Of a stretch of 11,286 nucleotides of DNA, positions 1 through 6,842 are shown piece after piece. Under the pieces are notes generated by a model, which was given only the letters and a program-made list of their open reading frames with translations, was not told where the DNA came from and did no database searches. A program made the position numbers and the translations under genes. Source of the stretch: Candidatus Aenigmatarchaeota archaeon (GTDB lineage: Archaea; Aenigmatarchaeota; Aenigmatarchaeia; QMZP01; JAFGSV01). The stretch lies in NCBI GenBank assembly GCA_020343635.1, contig CP070804.1, positions 478,234 through 489,519 on the forward strand. Reading direction: 5' to 3'. Every line of letters begins with the position of its first letter. Within the stretch, counting starts at the first letter, position 1.

Positions 1-1701
1 AGTATGATGAAGGCCATGCGTATAAAGGCGAGCTCACAGGTGGTCCTCGCTGTTCTCTACATGGTCGTAAGCATGCGCATAACCCCGAATGTTGAGACAG
101 CGCTGAGGTTCACCTCGTCAAACATATCCGGGGTGCTCGCCTGGGACATGAGGAGGCTGCTGTGGGACATAGAGATGGGGAAATACTATTCCGCCAACGA
201 AGCGTTGCTGGACTACGTAGCCAAGTGGAAGGCCGAGAACGAGGAGTTCTCAGATTCCCTGCGTCTCATAATGGAGTCCCAGAGGCAGGTTCCGGAAAAG
301 GCAGAGAAGACCCTGGATGAGGCGCTCCGGGTCGTTCTTGAGGGCACCAGAGACAGGATGAAGCACTATGCACAGGACTTGCAGATGCCCGTTACCATGA
401 TACACATGATGGGTGTCGTGCTTCCGATCCTCGGATCCGTGATGGCTCCCATGGCTGCTGTATTCCTTGCGGACGCAGTAAGTCCTTGGCACTTCATAGT
501 AGGCTATGACATAGTGCTCCCGATACTGCTCATATGGTTCATAAACAACACGCTCAGCAAACGTCCCGTGACGTTCTCCGAGGTGGACGTTTCCAAGCAT
601 CCGAATCTGCCAACAGAGGGGAGCTTCATGCTGAAGAGGGGAAGAAGCAAGATAACGATACCAGTACTTCCAATCGCGCTCCTGGTAGGATTCCTCATCA
701 TGCTGGTCCCGGTCATGTACTTCATTGAGAACCCGGATTATGTCATAGTGCCCATGGTGACGGATGATGCCGGATTCCTTACCCCCGCAGAAGTCGATGA
801 TCCGGACCCGCAGCTTACCCTTGCCATGTCCATACTGCTGATAATAGGAGTCGCAGCAGCGCTCTCTGTATTCTTCATATTCTCCAACATACAAAGGTCC
901 AGGGTCAAGAACTCTGTGTACAAGATGGAATCGGAATTCGAGCTGGCCCTGTTCCAGCTGGGCAACAGGATATCAGGGGGGACACCGGTGGAGATAGCTG
1001 TGGAGAAGGCCACGGACGATGTGAAGGATCTCGAGATAGCGAACATGTTCAACATAACCCTGAGGAACATGAGGACATTCGGGATGACATTCGAGAATGC
1101 GCTCAGAAATCCGCAGAGCGGTGCTCTCAGATACTATCCCAGCAGGCTCATCCATAACATCATGAGAGCCGTAACCAGCACAGCCAAGAAAGGGGTCCAG
1201 TTCGCTTCCCAGTCAATGCTGACGGTCTCCAGATATCTGAAGAACGTGAGGGAGACCCAGGAGTACATGAGAGGTCTGCTATCGGAAACGACCAGCAGCA
1301 TGCAGTTCCAGGCCTACGCGATGGCCCCCCTTGTTACGGGACTGATAGTCGCCATGTCCCAGGTTATAATAACCGTGCTCTCGTTCCTTGGCACGCAGCT
1401 CAACGAAGTTGGTTTCGAGGACACGTTCGGAGTCAATGCAGCGGCCCTTCTGGGTTCATCAACATCTGTCACCCCGTCCATGTTCCAGTTCATAATCGGA
1501 GTCTACCTGATTGAGGTCATAATCATACTGGCCATGTTCGTCACGAAGGTCAACAAGGGAGAGGACAAGGCCAACCAGTGGCTGCTTGCAGGGAAGATGA
1601 TGCTAGTGGCCCTCATAATATATGCAATGGTAGCCATGGGCAGCAGTATGATGTTCAGCGGAATGATAAATGACGCCATGGAGACAATGATGGCAGGCTA
1701 G
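1..1701 (+). CDS. FlaJ/TadC-like type II secretion F-domain platform protein (5' partial)
   Basis: Polytopic inner-membrane platform of an archaeal type IV pilus/type II secretion-like machine; such proteins couple a GspE/FlaI-type ATPase to pilin assembly. Numbering from the ATG at 4, about seven hydrophobic helices are visible near residues 129-157, 160-182, 217-241, 271-295, 437-463, 493-514 and 526-551. Two cytoplasmic F-type blocks occur: residues 11-100 (NVETALRF, then LLWDIEMGKY) and 307-430 (FQLGNRISGGTPVEIAVEKA). The segment RMKHYAQDLQMPVTMIH is typical of the tandem-domain archaeal FlaJ-like proteins I know. The frame is open to base 1, and residue 1 already falls inside the first domain, where relatives have more N-terminal sequence. 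The true start is therefore probably upstream and ATG 4 is probably internal. The expected ATPase gene would lie outside the window. The gene ends 36 bases before the next start. Confidence 0.85.
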   Translation, partial: SMMKAMRIKASSQVVLAVLYMVVSMRITPNVETALRFTSSNISGVLAWDMRRLLWDIEMGKYYSANEALLDYVAKWKAENEEFSDSLRLIMESQRQVPEKAEKTLDEALRVVLEGTRDRMKHYAQDLQMPVTMIHMMGVVLPILGSVMAPMAAVFLADAVSPWHFIVGYDIVLPILLIWFINNTLSKRPVTFSEVDVSKHPNLPTEGSFMLKRGRSKITIPVLPIALLVGFLIMLVPVMYFIENPDYVIVPMVTDDAGFLTPAEVDDPDPQLTLAMSILLIIGVAAALSVFFIFSNIQRSRVKNSVYKMESEFELALFQLGNRISGGTPVEIAVEKATDDVKDLEIANMFNITLRNMRTFGMTFENALRNPQSGALRYYPSRLIHNIMRAVTSTAKKGVQFASQSMLTVSRYLKNVRETQEYMRGLLSETTSSMQFQAYAMAPLVTGLIVAMSQVIITVLSFLGTQLNEVGFEDTFGVNAAALLGSSTSVTPSMFQFIIGVYLIEVIIILAMFVTKVNKGEDKANQWLLAGKMMLVALIIYAMVAMGSSMMFSGMINDAMETMMAG

Positions 1702-1708
1702 CAGGGAA

Positions 1709-1718
1709 TTTATATTTT
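1709..1718 (+). promoter_or_regulatory. TATA-like box for the 1013-aa gene
   Basis: TTTATATTTT, preceded by the purine-rich GGGAA (possible BRE), lies about 24 nt before the ATG at 1738. This spacing predicts transcription starting at or next to the start codon, so a leaderless mRNA. No Shine-Dalgarno match precedes the ATG. Inferred from archaeal TATA-to-start spacing (about 25-27 nt). Confidence 0.6.
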
Positions 1719-1737
1719 CTTAAGCGAAATAATAGTA

Positions 1738-4700
1738 ATGGTCGCGAGTGGTCAGGTTTCTTTCACAACCGGAAACATAGTAAAGTTGATTCTTGTAGTT
1801 GTCGTGGCCATAACTTTTGTCGCCTTTATTAACAGCCAGAGTGGAGGACTTCAGGGAATACTCGCTAACGCATGTGAGCGCTATCCAGACATATTTCCTT
1901 TCTGCGCTGAGGAGGATGTCGATACCCTCAACAGGGAAGTCGCCTCCCACTCTGCTAGCGCTCTGGTATGCGCTATAAATTCTGTTTCCGAAGGTGAAAA
2001 TCTATGCACGGGGCTGGAATTCCAAGGCAGAGTCAACTACAGATATTTTGAGAAAGAGGTCAGCTGCCTGGGTTGCGACCAATCAAAGTGCGAGGGTGAC
2101 GGTACGGAACAGAACCCCGGTGAATGTTACAAAGATGTGTGTAAAGATATAGAAAATTGCGAGGTTGTAAGCGCAATACTTGACACGACAAGAATAAACA
2201 GTTGCAAGTGTACTATAAGGGTTCCCGTTGAAAGCAGTGTGAATTGTGAAACTGTAAACGCTGATTATAGGTGCACAGTCAACAACTTCCAGCTTCCCCA
2301 GGATACGAGCAAATGGGAAGACTGGATACCATTTTTCGGAGATCCGCAATACCTGCTCTATTATGAAAACTTCCCAATGGAAGAGGACACCTGGAACTTC
2401 AAGGCAGACTGGAAGGTGTTTCTGGCGGTAGGTGTGTTAAGCGCCCTTCCGTGGTCCAAGCTCGCAGGAAAGTTGGGAGGTTCTGCTGTCAAGAGTGCAG
2501 TTAGGGAGCTGATATCAAAGGTATTTACCAAGGAACTGGTGAAGGAGGGCACCGAAGCTGTAGTAACAAAGGCCGTTACGGTAAGTATGGTCCAGAAGAC
2601 TTCCAAAGGTATATTGAGGGACGCAGCCAAGAAGGGAATAATAACCAAACAGGAGGCCATGGACGCTATTAATAGACTAAGCAGGAAAAACGTGAGGGAG
2701 GCCATGGACGCATCATTCGACAATCAATGGAAGAGTGCACGCATTTTGAGGGCACCGGATATAGCCAATGAATATGCGGAAAATTCTGTGGATGAGGCAG
2801 TAATGAGGGCTTTGGGGGTCAGAGAAGGTATCACACAGCTGAGCTCTGAAGCAGTTCAGAAGCTCGAGAGAGACATCACCAAGAGGTCTGTTGAGGAAAC
2901 ACTGAAGTATTTGAGTACGTTCAGCATGAGAAAGGGCTTTGAGGATATGGTAATGAAGAGAATCTCCGCAAGGGGGATCCCGAAGGCTCTAGTTAAGTTT
3001 GGTGTCGCTTCCACGACTGTGTGGGCGGCATCTGTCGCCGACAGCATGCTGCAGGCAAGATTTGACGAATACGATGACGAGATAGTGCTGAAGGAACCCG
3101 TGGCGACACCCCAGATGATGGGCCTTTCTGCTCTCGATGAAGAGGGGAAAGCCATGCCGATAGTGGTCAACATGCCCAGGGCGGAAGGATTTGGTGACAA
3201 AATCAATTCATTCCACATGGCATCTCCCTGCTACCTCCAGGAGATAGTAGTTAGGGAGACAACCGTAAAGTGCGGGGATTTCGAGATAACTGTGAAGGAT
3301 GACGGTTCTGTCGATGAGAACTGCAATGACATAGAAGATGCGGGTGGAACTGTCAACATCTGTAAAATTGAGGGTGACAACGCCGGGGATTTCGGCTCTC
3401 TTGAGTTCATAGAAGAGACCATAGACAGAGGCAAGGAGCTTCCTTTCTATTTCGACACGGTCTATAACACCGTGACGGTTCTTGATGAGGGAAAGCAGTA
3501 TTATCCGATTCTTGAATATGAAGAAGGTTGCGTGTCTACTAGAGTAATTACTGATCCGCTATTACCTGGTGATTGCGGAGAGGACAACGTCTACTACAGA
3601 TATACTCTTGATGAAGGCGGAACCGGCCACTGGGAATGGAAATCTCCCGGGGCAGACTTCGACGATTACACGAGTGTGCGCCCCTTTGTATCGAAGGGTG
3701 CATGGGAGACTTACCTTAAGTTGTTGTCACTCGACGGAAAGATAGATAACGTTCATATGGATATTATGAACGCATTCCACACCAGTCAAAGCTTCGAGGA
3801 GAGCATGGCAGAACTGAAAAACATAATAGAAACCGGAACAGACAGCACGGGTGGAGACACATCCGACGACTCTGTAATAGCCTACTTCTACAAAGAAGGC
3901 AAGAATGAGATAAAATCGGACGAGATTAGCGAGCTTCTCAGCTTGCAGCCTTCTGACTCGTCTATGGAACCTCCTTACTACACGATACCCATCTCTCAGG
4001 GCGCCATAGTGTATTACAAGGGGGAGCCTGAAACCATAAAAATCGGCAAGTTCGTAGGTGGGGAGCTGGTAGAACTTTATGATGTACTTTTCAAGGAAAC
4101 CGAGACACGGGAATGGGGAGACAGTACTACTGACATATTCGAATACGGAGTAAGGATATATGAACCCGAGGTGTACGAACTATACACAAACTATCTTAAG
4201 AAGATAGCCGTAGTTGATGCCGTTAGCGGCGTTCTGGACGAAATAAGATTTGATTTTGAGAACAGCGATGACATAACTGCAGATCTTTCCGAGACACCAG
4301 AAGGTGAGAGGAAGATTACGCTCGAATCAGGCTCTAACAAGAGGATCGAACTATCGGACGAAGGCAGCGATGGTGTAATGAAATCTGTGAAGTTCCTGCC
4401 TCGTAACTCGGTCTGGGGTGATCTGCGTGGCTACAACCCGATGAAAATGTTTGTGGATACCGACCCGAGCGAGGAAGGGTTTGAGTACGCCTACCTCGAT
4501 GACTGCGTAAGAGACGCCATAATCGTGGACATACAGGGAGGCATGAAAACTGAAGAAAGCCCGAACTACTGCACCGCAGGCGTCTCTAAGACCGGAGCCT
4601 GGGTAGAGCTGGCCGGAGATGCACTAATGTTTTCGTTAACAGCTGGAGGAATAATCGCCGGATTCTACTCAGGAGGCGTCACATGGGGTATAACAGCAGC

Positions 4701-4779
4701 TTTTATAGTGGGAGCGACAGCAGAAGTCGGTTCAGAATTCATAGAGGAAAGAGACATAGAGTGGCCGGATTCGTGGTAG
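1738..4779 (+). CDS. Giant Cys-rich membrane-anchored protein of unknown function (1013 aa)
   Basis: I do not recognise this family. The N-terminus, MVASGQVSFTTGNIVKLILV, runs into a hydrophobic helix at 14-31; Gly5-Gln-x-Ser resembles the cleavage region of archaeal class III prepilin signals, but lacks the usual basic residue before Gly and Glu at +5. Residues 46-180 hold 14 cysteines (for example C110, C113, C118, C130, C135, C141), suggesting a disulfide-bonded extracytoplasmic domain. Residues 225-245 and 416-436 are hydrophobic, with a charged, probably helical stretch between them (250-410). A mainly polar beta-like region with scattered Cys follows (490-930). A hydrophobic, Gly-rich segment at 955-998 could form two helices and ends in an acidic tail, EERDIEWPDSW. 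The start fits a leaderless promoter. It follows the platform gene directly, so a structural or cargo role in that machine is likely but unproven. Confidence 0.8.
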   Translation: MVASGQVSFTTGNIVKLILVVVVAITFVAFINSQSGGLQGILANACERYPDIFPFCAEEDVDTLNREVASHSASALVCAINSVSEGENLCTGLEFQGRVNYRYFEKEVSCLGCDQSKCEGDGTEQNPGECYKDVCKDIENCEVVSAILDTTRINSCKCTIRVPVESSVNCETVNADYRCTVNNFQLPQDTSKWEDWIPFFGDPQYLLYYENFPMEEDTWNFKADWKVFLAVGVLSALPWSKLAGKLGGSAVKSAVRELISKVFTKELVKEGTEAVVTKAVTVSMVQKTSKGILRDAAKKGIITKQEAMDAINRLSRKNVREAMDASFDNQWKSARILRAPDIANEYAENSVDEAVMRALGVREGITQLSSEAVQKLERDITKRSVEETLKYLSTFSMRKGFEDMVMKRISARGIPKALVKFGVASTTVWAASVADSMLQARFDEYDDEIVLKEPVATPQMMGLSALDEEGKAMPIVVNMPRAEGFGDKINSFHMASPCYLQEIVVRETTVKCGDFEITVKDDGSVDENCNDIEDAGGTVNICKIEGDNAGDFGSLEFIEETIDRGKELPFYFDTVYNTVTVLDEGKQYYPILEYEEGCVSTRVITDPLLPGDCGEDNVYYRYTLDEGGTGHWEWKSPGADFDDYTSVRPFVSKGAWETYLKLLSLDGKIDNVHMDIMNAFHTSQSFEESMAELKNIIETGTDSTGGDTSDDSVIAYFYKEGKNEIKSDEISELLSLQPSDSSMEPPYYTIPISQGAIVYYKGEPETIKIGKFVGGELVELYDVLFKETETREWGDSTTDIFEYGVRIYEPEVYELYTNYLKKIAVVDAVSGVLDEIRFDFENSDDITADLSETPEGERKITLESGSNKRIELSDEGSDGVMKSVKFLPRNSVWGDLRGYNPMKMFVDTDPSEEGFEYAYLDDCVRDAIIVDIQGGMKTEESPNYCTAGVSKTGAWVELAGDALMFSLTAGGIIAGFYSGGVTWGITAAFIVGATAEVGSEFIEERDIEWPDSW

Positions 4780-4780
4780 C

Positions 4781-4789
4781 ATATAAAAG
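4781..4789 (+). promoter_or_regulatory. TATA-like box for the 51-aa gene
   Basis: ATATAAAAG begins immediately after the preceding stop codon, and its centre is about 27 nt before the ATG at 4812. That predicts a leaderless transcript, and there is no Shine-Dalgarno match before the ATG. Confidence 0.6.
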
Positions 4790-4811
4790 ACACTTAGACC
4801 AATAATTCTTC

Positions 4812-4967
4812 ATGGAGCTGACCATAAGGACCATAGTGGTTTTAATAATAATTCTTGTCGCAGGTCTTGTTTTTGGAACCATGATATTAGGCTGGGGTGA
4901 TATGGCCAATACATGGATGGTCAGTGTAACAGAACCCCTCAAAGAATTGATCTTTCCCGGTAACTGA
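4812..4967 (+). CDS. Small single-helix membrane protein (51 aa)
   Basis: Reads MELTIRTIVVLIIILVAGLV, then FGTMILGWGDMANTWMV and a short polar end finishing PGN, stop TGA. A single hydrophobic helix spans residues 7-28 with Arg6 in front of it, so the N-terminus probably faces the cytoplasm. It has no Lys/Arg-Gly motif, unlike most of its neighbours, so a cleaved pilin signal is not supported. I recognise no family. The evidence that it is real is its own well-placed TATA-like box, an ATG start, clean packing between flanking genes and a plausible membrane protein composition. A small pilin-like subunit or an accessory membrane peptide of the secretion cluster is the likeliest role. Confidence 0.6.
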   Translation: MELTIRTIVVLIIILVAGLVFGTMILGWGDMANTWMVSVTEPLKELIFPGN

Positions 4968-4974
4968 TGTAGAC

Positions 4975-4983
4975 ATATTTAAG
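4975..4983 (+). promoter_or_regulatory. TATA-like box for the 111-aa gene
   Basis: ATATTTAAG lies about 26 nt before the ATG at 5007. The spacing supports a leaderless start there rather than the in-frame GTG at 4983, which would place the box inside the gene. Confidence 0.6.
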
Positions 4984-5006
4984 TGAGACATCCACTAATA
5001 ATAACT

Positions 5007-5342
5007 ATGAAAGGACTATCTTTGACATTGAGTATAGTTATAATAGCAATAGTTCTTCTCGTGACAGCACTCGTTATAATGACCATATTCGGCAGCCAGA
5101 TTGCACAGATACTAAGCATCCTGAATCCATGGTCACAGCAGGCACTTGAAAGCAACCTGTGCCAACAGAAGTGCGCTACTTGGTGTCAGCTTAACCCCGG
5201 ATTAACATCACCACCGAATGGTTGGAACGAGTTTACGATAGATAGAACACTTCCTGATAACTCTAAAAAACCAGTACCCTGTGGCGAAATAATGACTACA
5301 GCGGCCGGCGCGGGTACAACATGCAGGTGTCTGGGCGCATAG
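5007..5342 (+). CDS. Pilin-like, Cys-rich membrane-anchored protein (111 aa)
   Basis: The N-terminus MKGLSLTLSI is followed by a hydrophobic helix (residues 5-27). Lys2-Gly3 directly before the helix resembles a very short archaeal class III prepilin signal, with Leu at the +1 position. After the helix, an amphipathic stretch (QIAQILSILNPW) leads to a small domain with six cysteines (C52, C56, C60, C92, C106, C108), including CxxxCxxxC and a terminal CRC, so three disulfides are possible. I recognise no named family. I chose ATG 5007 over the in-frame GTG 24 bases upstream because of the TATA-like box spacing and because MKG starts recur in the cluster. Likely a minor pilin-like or exported accessory protein. 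Confidence 0.7.
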   Translation: MKGLSLTLSIVIIAIVLLVTALVIMTIFGSQIAQILSILNPWSQQALESNLCQQKCATWCQLNPGLTSPPNGWNEFTIDRTLPDNSKKPVPCGEIMTTAAGAGTTCRCLGA

Positions 5343-5368
5343 ATGAGTAAAAGGCTACATTTCATCTC

Positions 5369-5378
5369 TTTATTTTAA
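5369..5378 (+). promoter_or_regulatory. TATA-like box for the glucosaminidase-like gene
   Basis: TTTATTTTAA in a T-rich stretch, with its centre about 26 nt before the ATG at 5400. This favours a leaderless transcript from ATG 5400. The T-rich run just after the previous stop may also help terminate the upstream transcript. Confidence 0.55.
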
Positions 5379-5399
5379 TTGATTTTCTTATTATTACTT

Positions 5400-6041
5400 A
5401 TGAGAGGAGCTTTTCCCGGAATTTTTGCAGCACTGTTCATTATACTAACCATCGTTATCGGTGCCATGGCAGTTTTCTGGGCCCTTACTTCACTGGGAGA
5501 GATCTCAGAAGAAGATGACACAGTTATCACAGAAGACAACATAATTTTTTCCAAACTTTCCAATAAAGTGACCCAGGAACAGTTAGAGGTATACCTTGAT
5601 AGCAAGGCAGGTGCAGCCCTTAGAGATTCGGCGGACACCTTCTACAGCCAGGGGGAGAGATATGACATAGATCCCGCATTCGCGATAGCTGTTGCAAGGA
5701 AGGAGACGTCATTAAGCAAGAACACCTGCGCCAGCATACCTTCAGAGTGTAACAATTTCTTCTGCATAAAAGATGTTGATGGTGATGAGAGTGATATATG
5801 CTACCCCTGGGCACGATATGCAAGCCCTGAAGAAGGCATAGATGCATTCTACAGACTGATAAAGTATGAATACATTCCAGAGGGACAGGATACGATAACC
5901 GAAATAGGCTGCCATCCCAATTCCGGGTTTGACACGCACTGCTACTGTGTGGGCGAGGACACGCCTTACTGCCGTGACTGGGTGATGGGTGTTTACAGCG
6001 TCCCCGCGTTCACCGAGGAGATAAGGAACTACAAGGTCTGA
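5400..6041 (+). CDS. Membrane-anchored lysozyme-like/glucosaminidase-family hydrolase
   Basis: A predicted glycan hydrolase of the lysozyme-like superfamily, closest by eye to the endo-beta-N-acetylglucosaminidase (FlgJ/LytG-type) domain, exposed outside the membrane. Numbering from MRGAFPG: Arg2-Gly3 precedes a hydrophobic helix (8-29), then an acidic linker (33-47). The enzyme domain runs from about 65 to 213. It shows YDIDPAFAIAVARKETS, with Glu102 the expected catalytic acid, then NNFFCIKD in the place of the family's N-[LF]-F-G-I-K, WARYASPEEGIDAFYRLI, and a later TITEIG. Eight cysteines (110, 117, 122, 134, 171, 181, 183, 191) suggest up to four disulfides, fitting an extracytoplasmic site. 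An in-frame TTG at 5379 is rejected because it overlaps the promoter region. Murein is the usual substrate of the family; in an archaeon the real target is unknown. Family assignment is from motifs only. Confidence 0.75.
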   Translation: MRGAFPGIFAALFIILTIVIGAMAVFWALTSLGEISEEDDTVITEDNIIFSKLSNKVTQEQLEVYLDSKAGAALRDSADTFYSQGERYDIDPAFAIAVARKETSLSKNTCASIPSECNNFFCIKDVDGDESDICYPWARYASPEEGIDAFYRLIKYEYIPEGQDTITEIGCHPNSGFDTHCYCVGEDTPYCRDWVMGVYSVPAFTEEIRNYKV

Positions 6042-6047
6042 TACAAC

Positions 6048-6054
6048 TTTTAAG
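6048..6054 (+). promoter_or_regulatory. TATA-like box for the 37-aa gene
   Basis: TTTTAAG begins 7 bases after the preceding stop and is centred about 25 nt before the ATG at 6076, predicting a leaderless transcript. Confidence 0.55.
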
Positions 6055-6075
6055 TTGAACATGTAATAACTAATT

Positions 6076-6189
6076 ATGAGTATCCTGAAAGGGCAGGTAG
6101 GAGAAATGGGATATACTATAATTCAACTGATTATATCATTGGCTGTGATATTTATTATCGTACTAGTTGCTTTAATGCTACTTACTTGA
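6076..6189 (+). CDS. Tiny pilin-like peptide (37 aa)
   Basis: Reads MSILKGQVGEMGYTIIQLII followed by SLAVIFIIVLVALMLLT, stop TGA. Lys5-Gly6-Gln is the best class III prepilin cleavage context in the window: a basic residue at -2, Gly at -1, Gln at +1, and Glu at +4, close to the classical Glu at +5. Almost everything after it is one hydrophobic helix, so the mature product would be a bare pilin stem of about 31 residues without a head domain. It has its own TATA-like box at leaderless spacing and fits exactly between its neighbours, which argues against chance. It could be a major or minor pilus subunit or a small membrane peptide. No named family recognised. Confidence 0.6.
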   Translation: MSILKGQVGEMGYTIIQLIISLAVIFIIVLVALMLLT

Positions 6190-6201
6190 TACTGAGACAA
6201 C

Positions 6202-6208
6202 ATTTAAG
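6202..6208 (+). promoter_or_regulatory. TATA-like box for the 199-aa gene
   Basis: ATTTAAG lies about 26 nt before the ATG at 6231. The spacing supports ATG 6231 as a leaderless start; the in-frame TTG at 6186 would overlap the preceding gene's stop and bury this box. Confidence 0.55.
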
Positions 6209-6230
6209 GATTTCACCACAATATTTATGC

Positions 6231-6830
6231 ATGACAAAGGGTTCTTCACCTATAACTAAGCCACTGTTTGCGGTATTTGCTCTTTTACTTTTTGTTGTTG
6301 GCCTGGTATACCTTATGTGGATGCTTTCAATCTATCTTTCAAACCCATGCTGGTCTGATGTCTTGAAGGGACTTCAGCCTCTGGCAGTGGAAGCAAGAGG
6401 ACCCAAGATTCTAATATTTGACGAATGTGTTGACAGATATGTGATAACTTCTGACAGAGCAGGATGTCAACTTATATGCAATCAGCAAAGCAATGATGAT
6501 CTGAAGAAAAGTTGTACAGAGAAGTGTAATATTGGGTCAGAGGACGAAGCCCGTACTTTCATAATAGCTGTACCTAAGCAGAGGGGTTTCTTTAAAAGCG
6601 CAATAGATACCATAGCAAAGAGAAATCTGAAATGGCTTTTCGATGGCAAGACTGAGGTTTTTGATGTCGAGTGCGTAGTTACAGATGTAGATGGAATCCA
6701 AGAATGCAGGGAGAGCTCCGAAGGCTGGATATGCACTCCGAAAGAACTCAAAAGATCATACAGGCTAAAGATAGATTATGGAGATCTCGATAACTGCATA
6801 ATATCGGTCGAGGGTATTAATCAGGATTAG
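6231..6830 (+). CDS. Pilin-like, Cys-rich membrane-anchored protein (199 aa)
   Basis: The N-terminus MTKGSSPITK has Lys3-Gly4, again a class III signal-like context, then a hydrophobic helix at about 11-34. The exported part (40-199) contains ten cysteines (40, 66, 79, 83, 95, 99, 148, 159, 168, 189), including two CxxxC pairs (79/83 and 95/99), consistent with disulfide bonding outside the cell. Notable stretches are PKILIFDECVDRYVI and the C-terminal KIDYGDLDNCIISVEG, which look like beta structure. I recognise no named family; similar Cys-rich anchored proteins occur beside FlaJ-like genes in DPANN genomes as far as I recall, which I could not check. The gene ends 12 bases before the next start and is the last of the run with an obvious leaderless promoter. 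Confidence 0.72.
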   Translation: MTKGSSPITKPLFAVFALLLFVVGLVYLMWMLSIYLSNPCWSDVLKGLQPLAVEARGPKILIFDECVDRYVITSDRAGCQLICNQQSNDDLKKSCTEKCNIGSEDEARTFIIAVPKQRGFFKSAIDTIAKRNLKWLFDGKTEVFDVECVVTDVDGIQECRESSEGWICTPKELKRSYRLKIDYGDLDNCIISVEGINQD

Positions 6831-6842
6831 GGCTGATGCGTT

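Noticed and set aside
250..894. Long open frame on the - strand within the platform gene
   Set aside because: It lies wholly inside the convincing FlaJ/TadC-like gene, its composition (Tyr-, His-, Arg-rich) looks random and it has no ribosome site or promoter of its own.
4983..5006. Upstream GTG start for the 111-aa protein (119 aa form)
   Set aside because: It would put the TATA-like box at 4975-4983 onto the start codon; the MKG start at 5007 has proper leaderless spacing and matches neighbouring starts.
5379..5399. Upstream TTG start for the glucosaminidase-like protein
   Set aside because: It adds only a few hydrophobic residues encoded by the T-rich promoter region; ATG 5400 fits the promoter and the recurrent MRG/MKG pattern.
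6186..6230. Upstream TTG start for the 199-aa protein
   Set aside because: It overlaps the stop of the 37-aa gene and would bury the TATA-like box at 6202-6208; ATG 6231 gives the better N-terminus.
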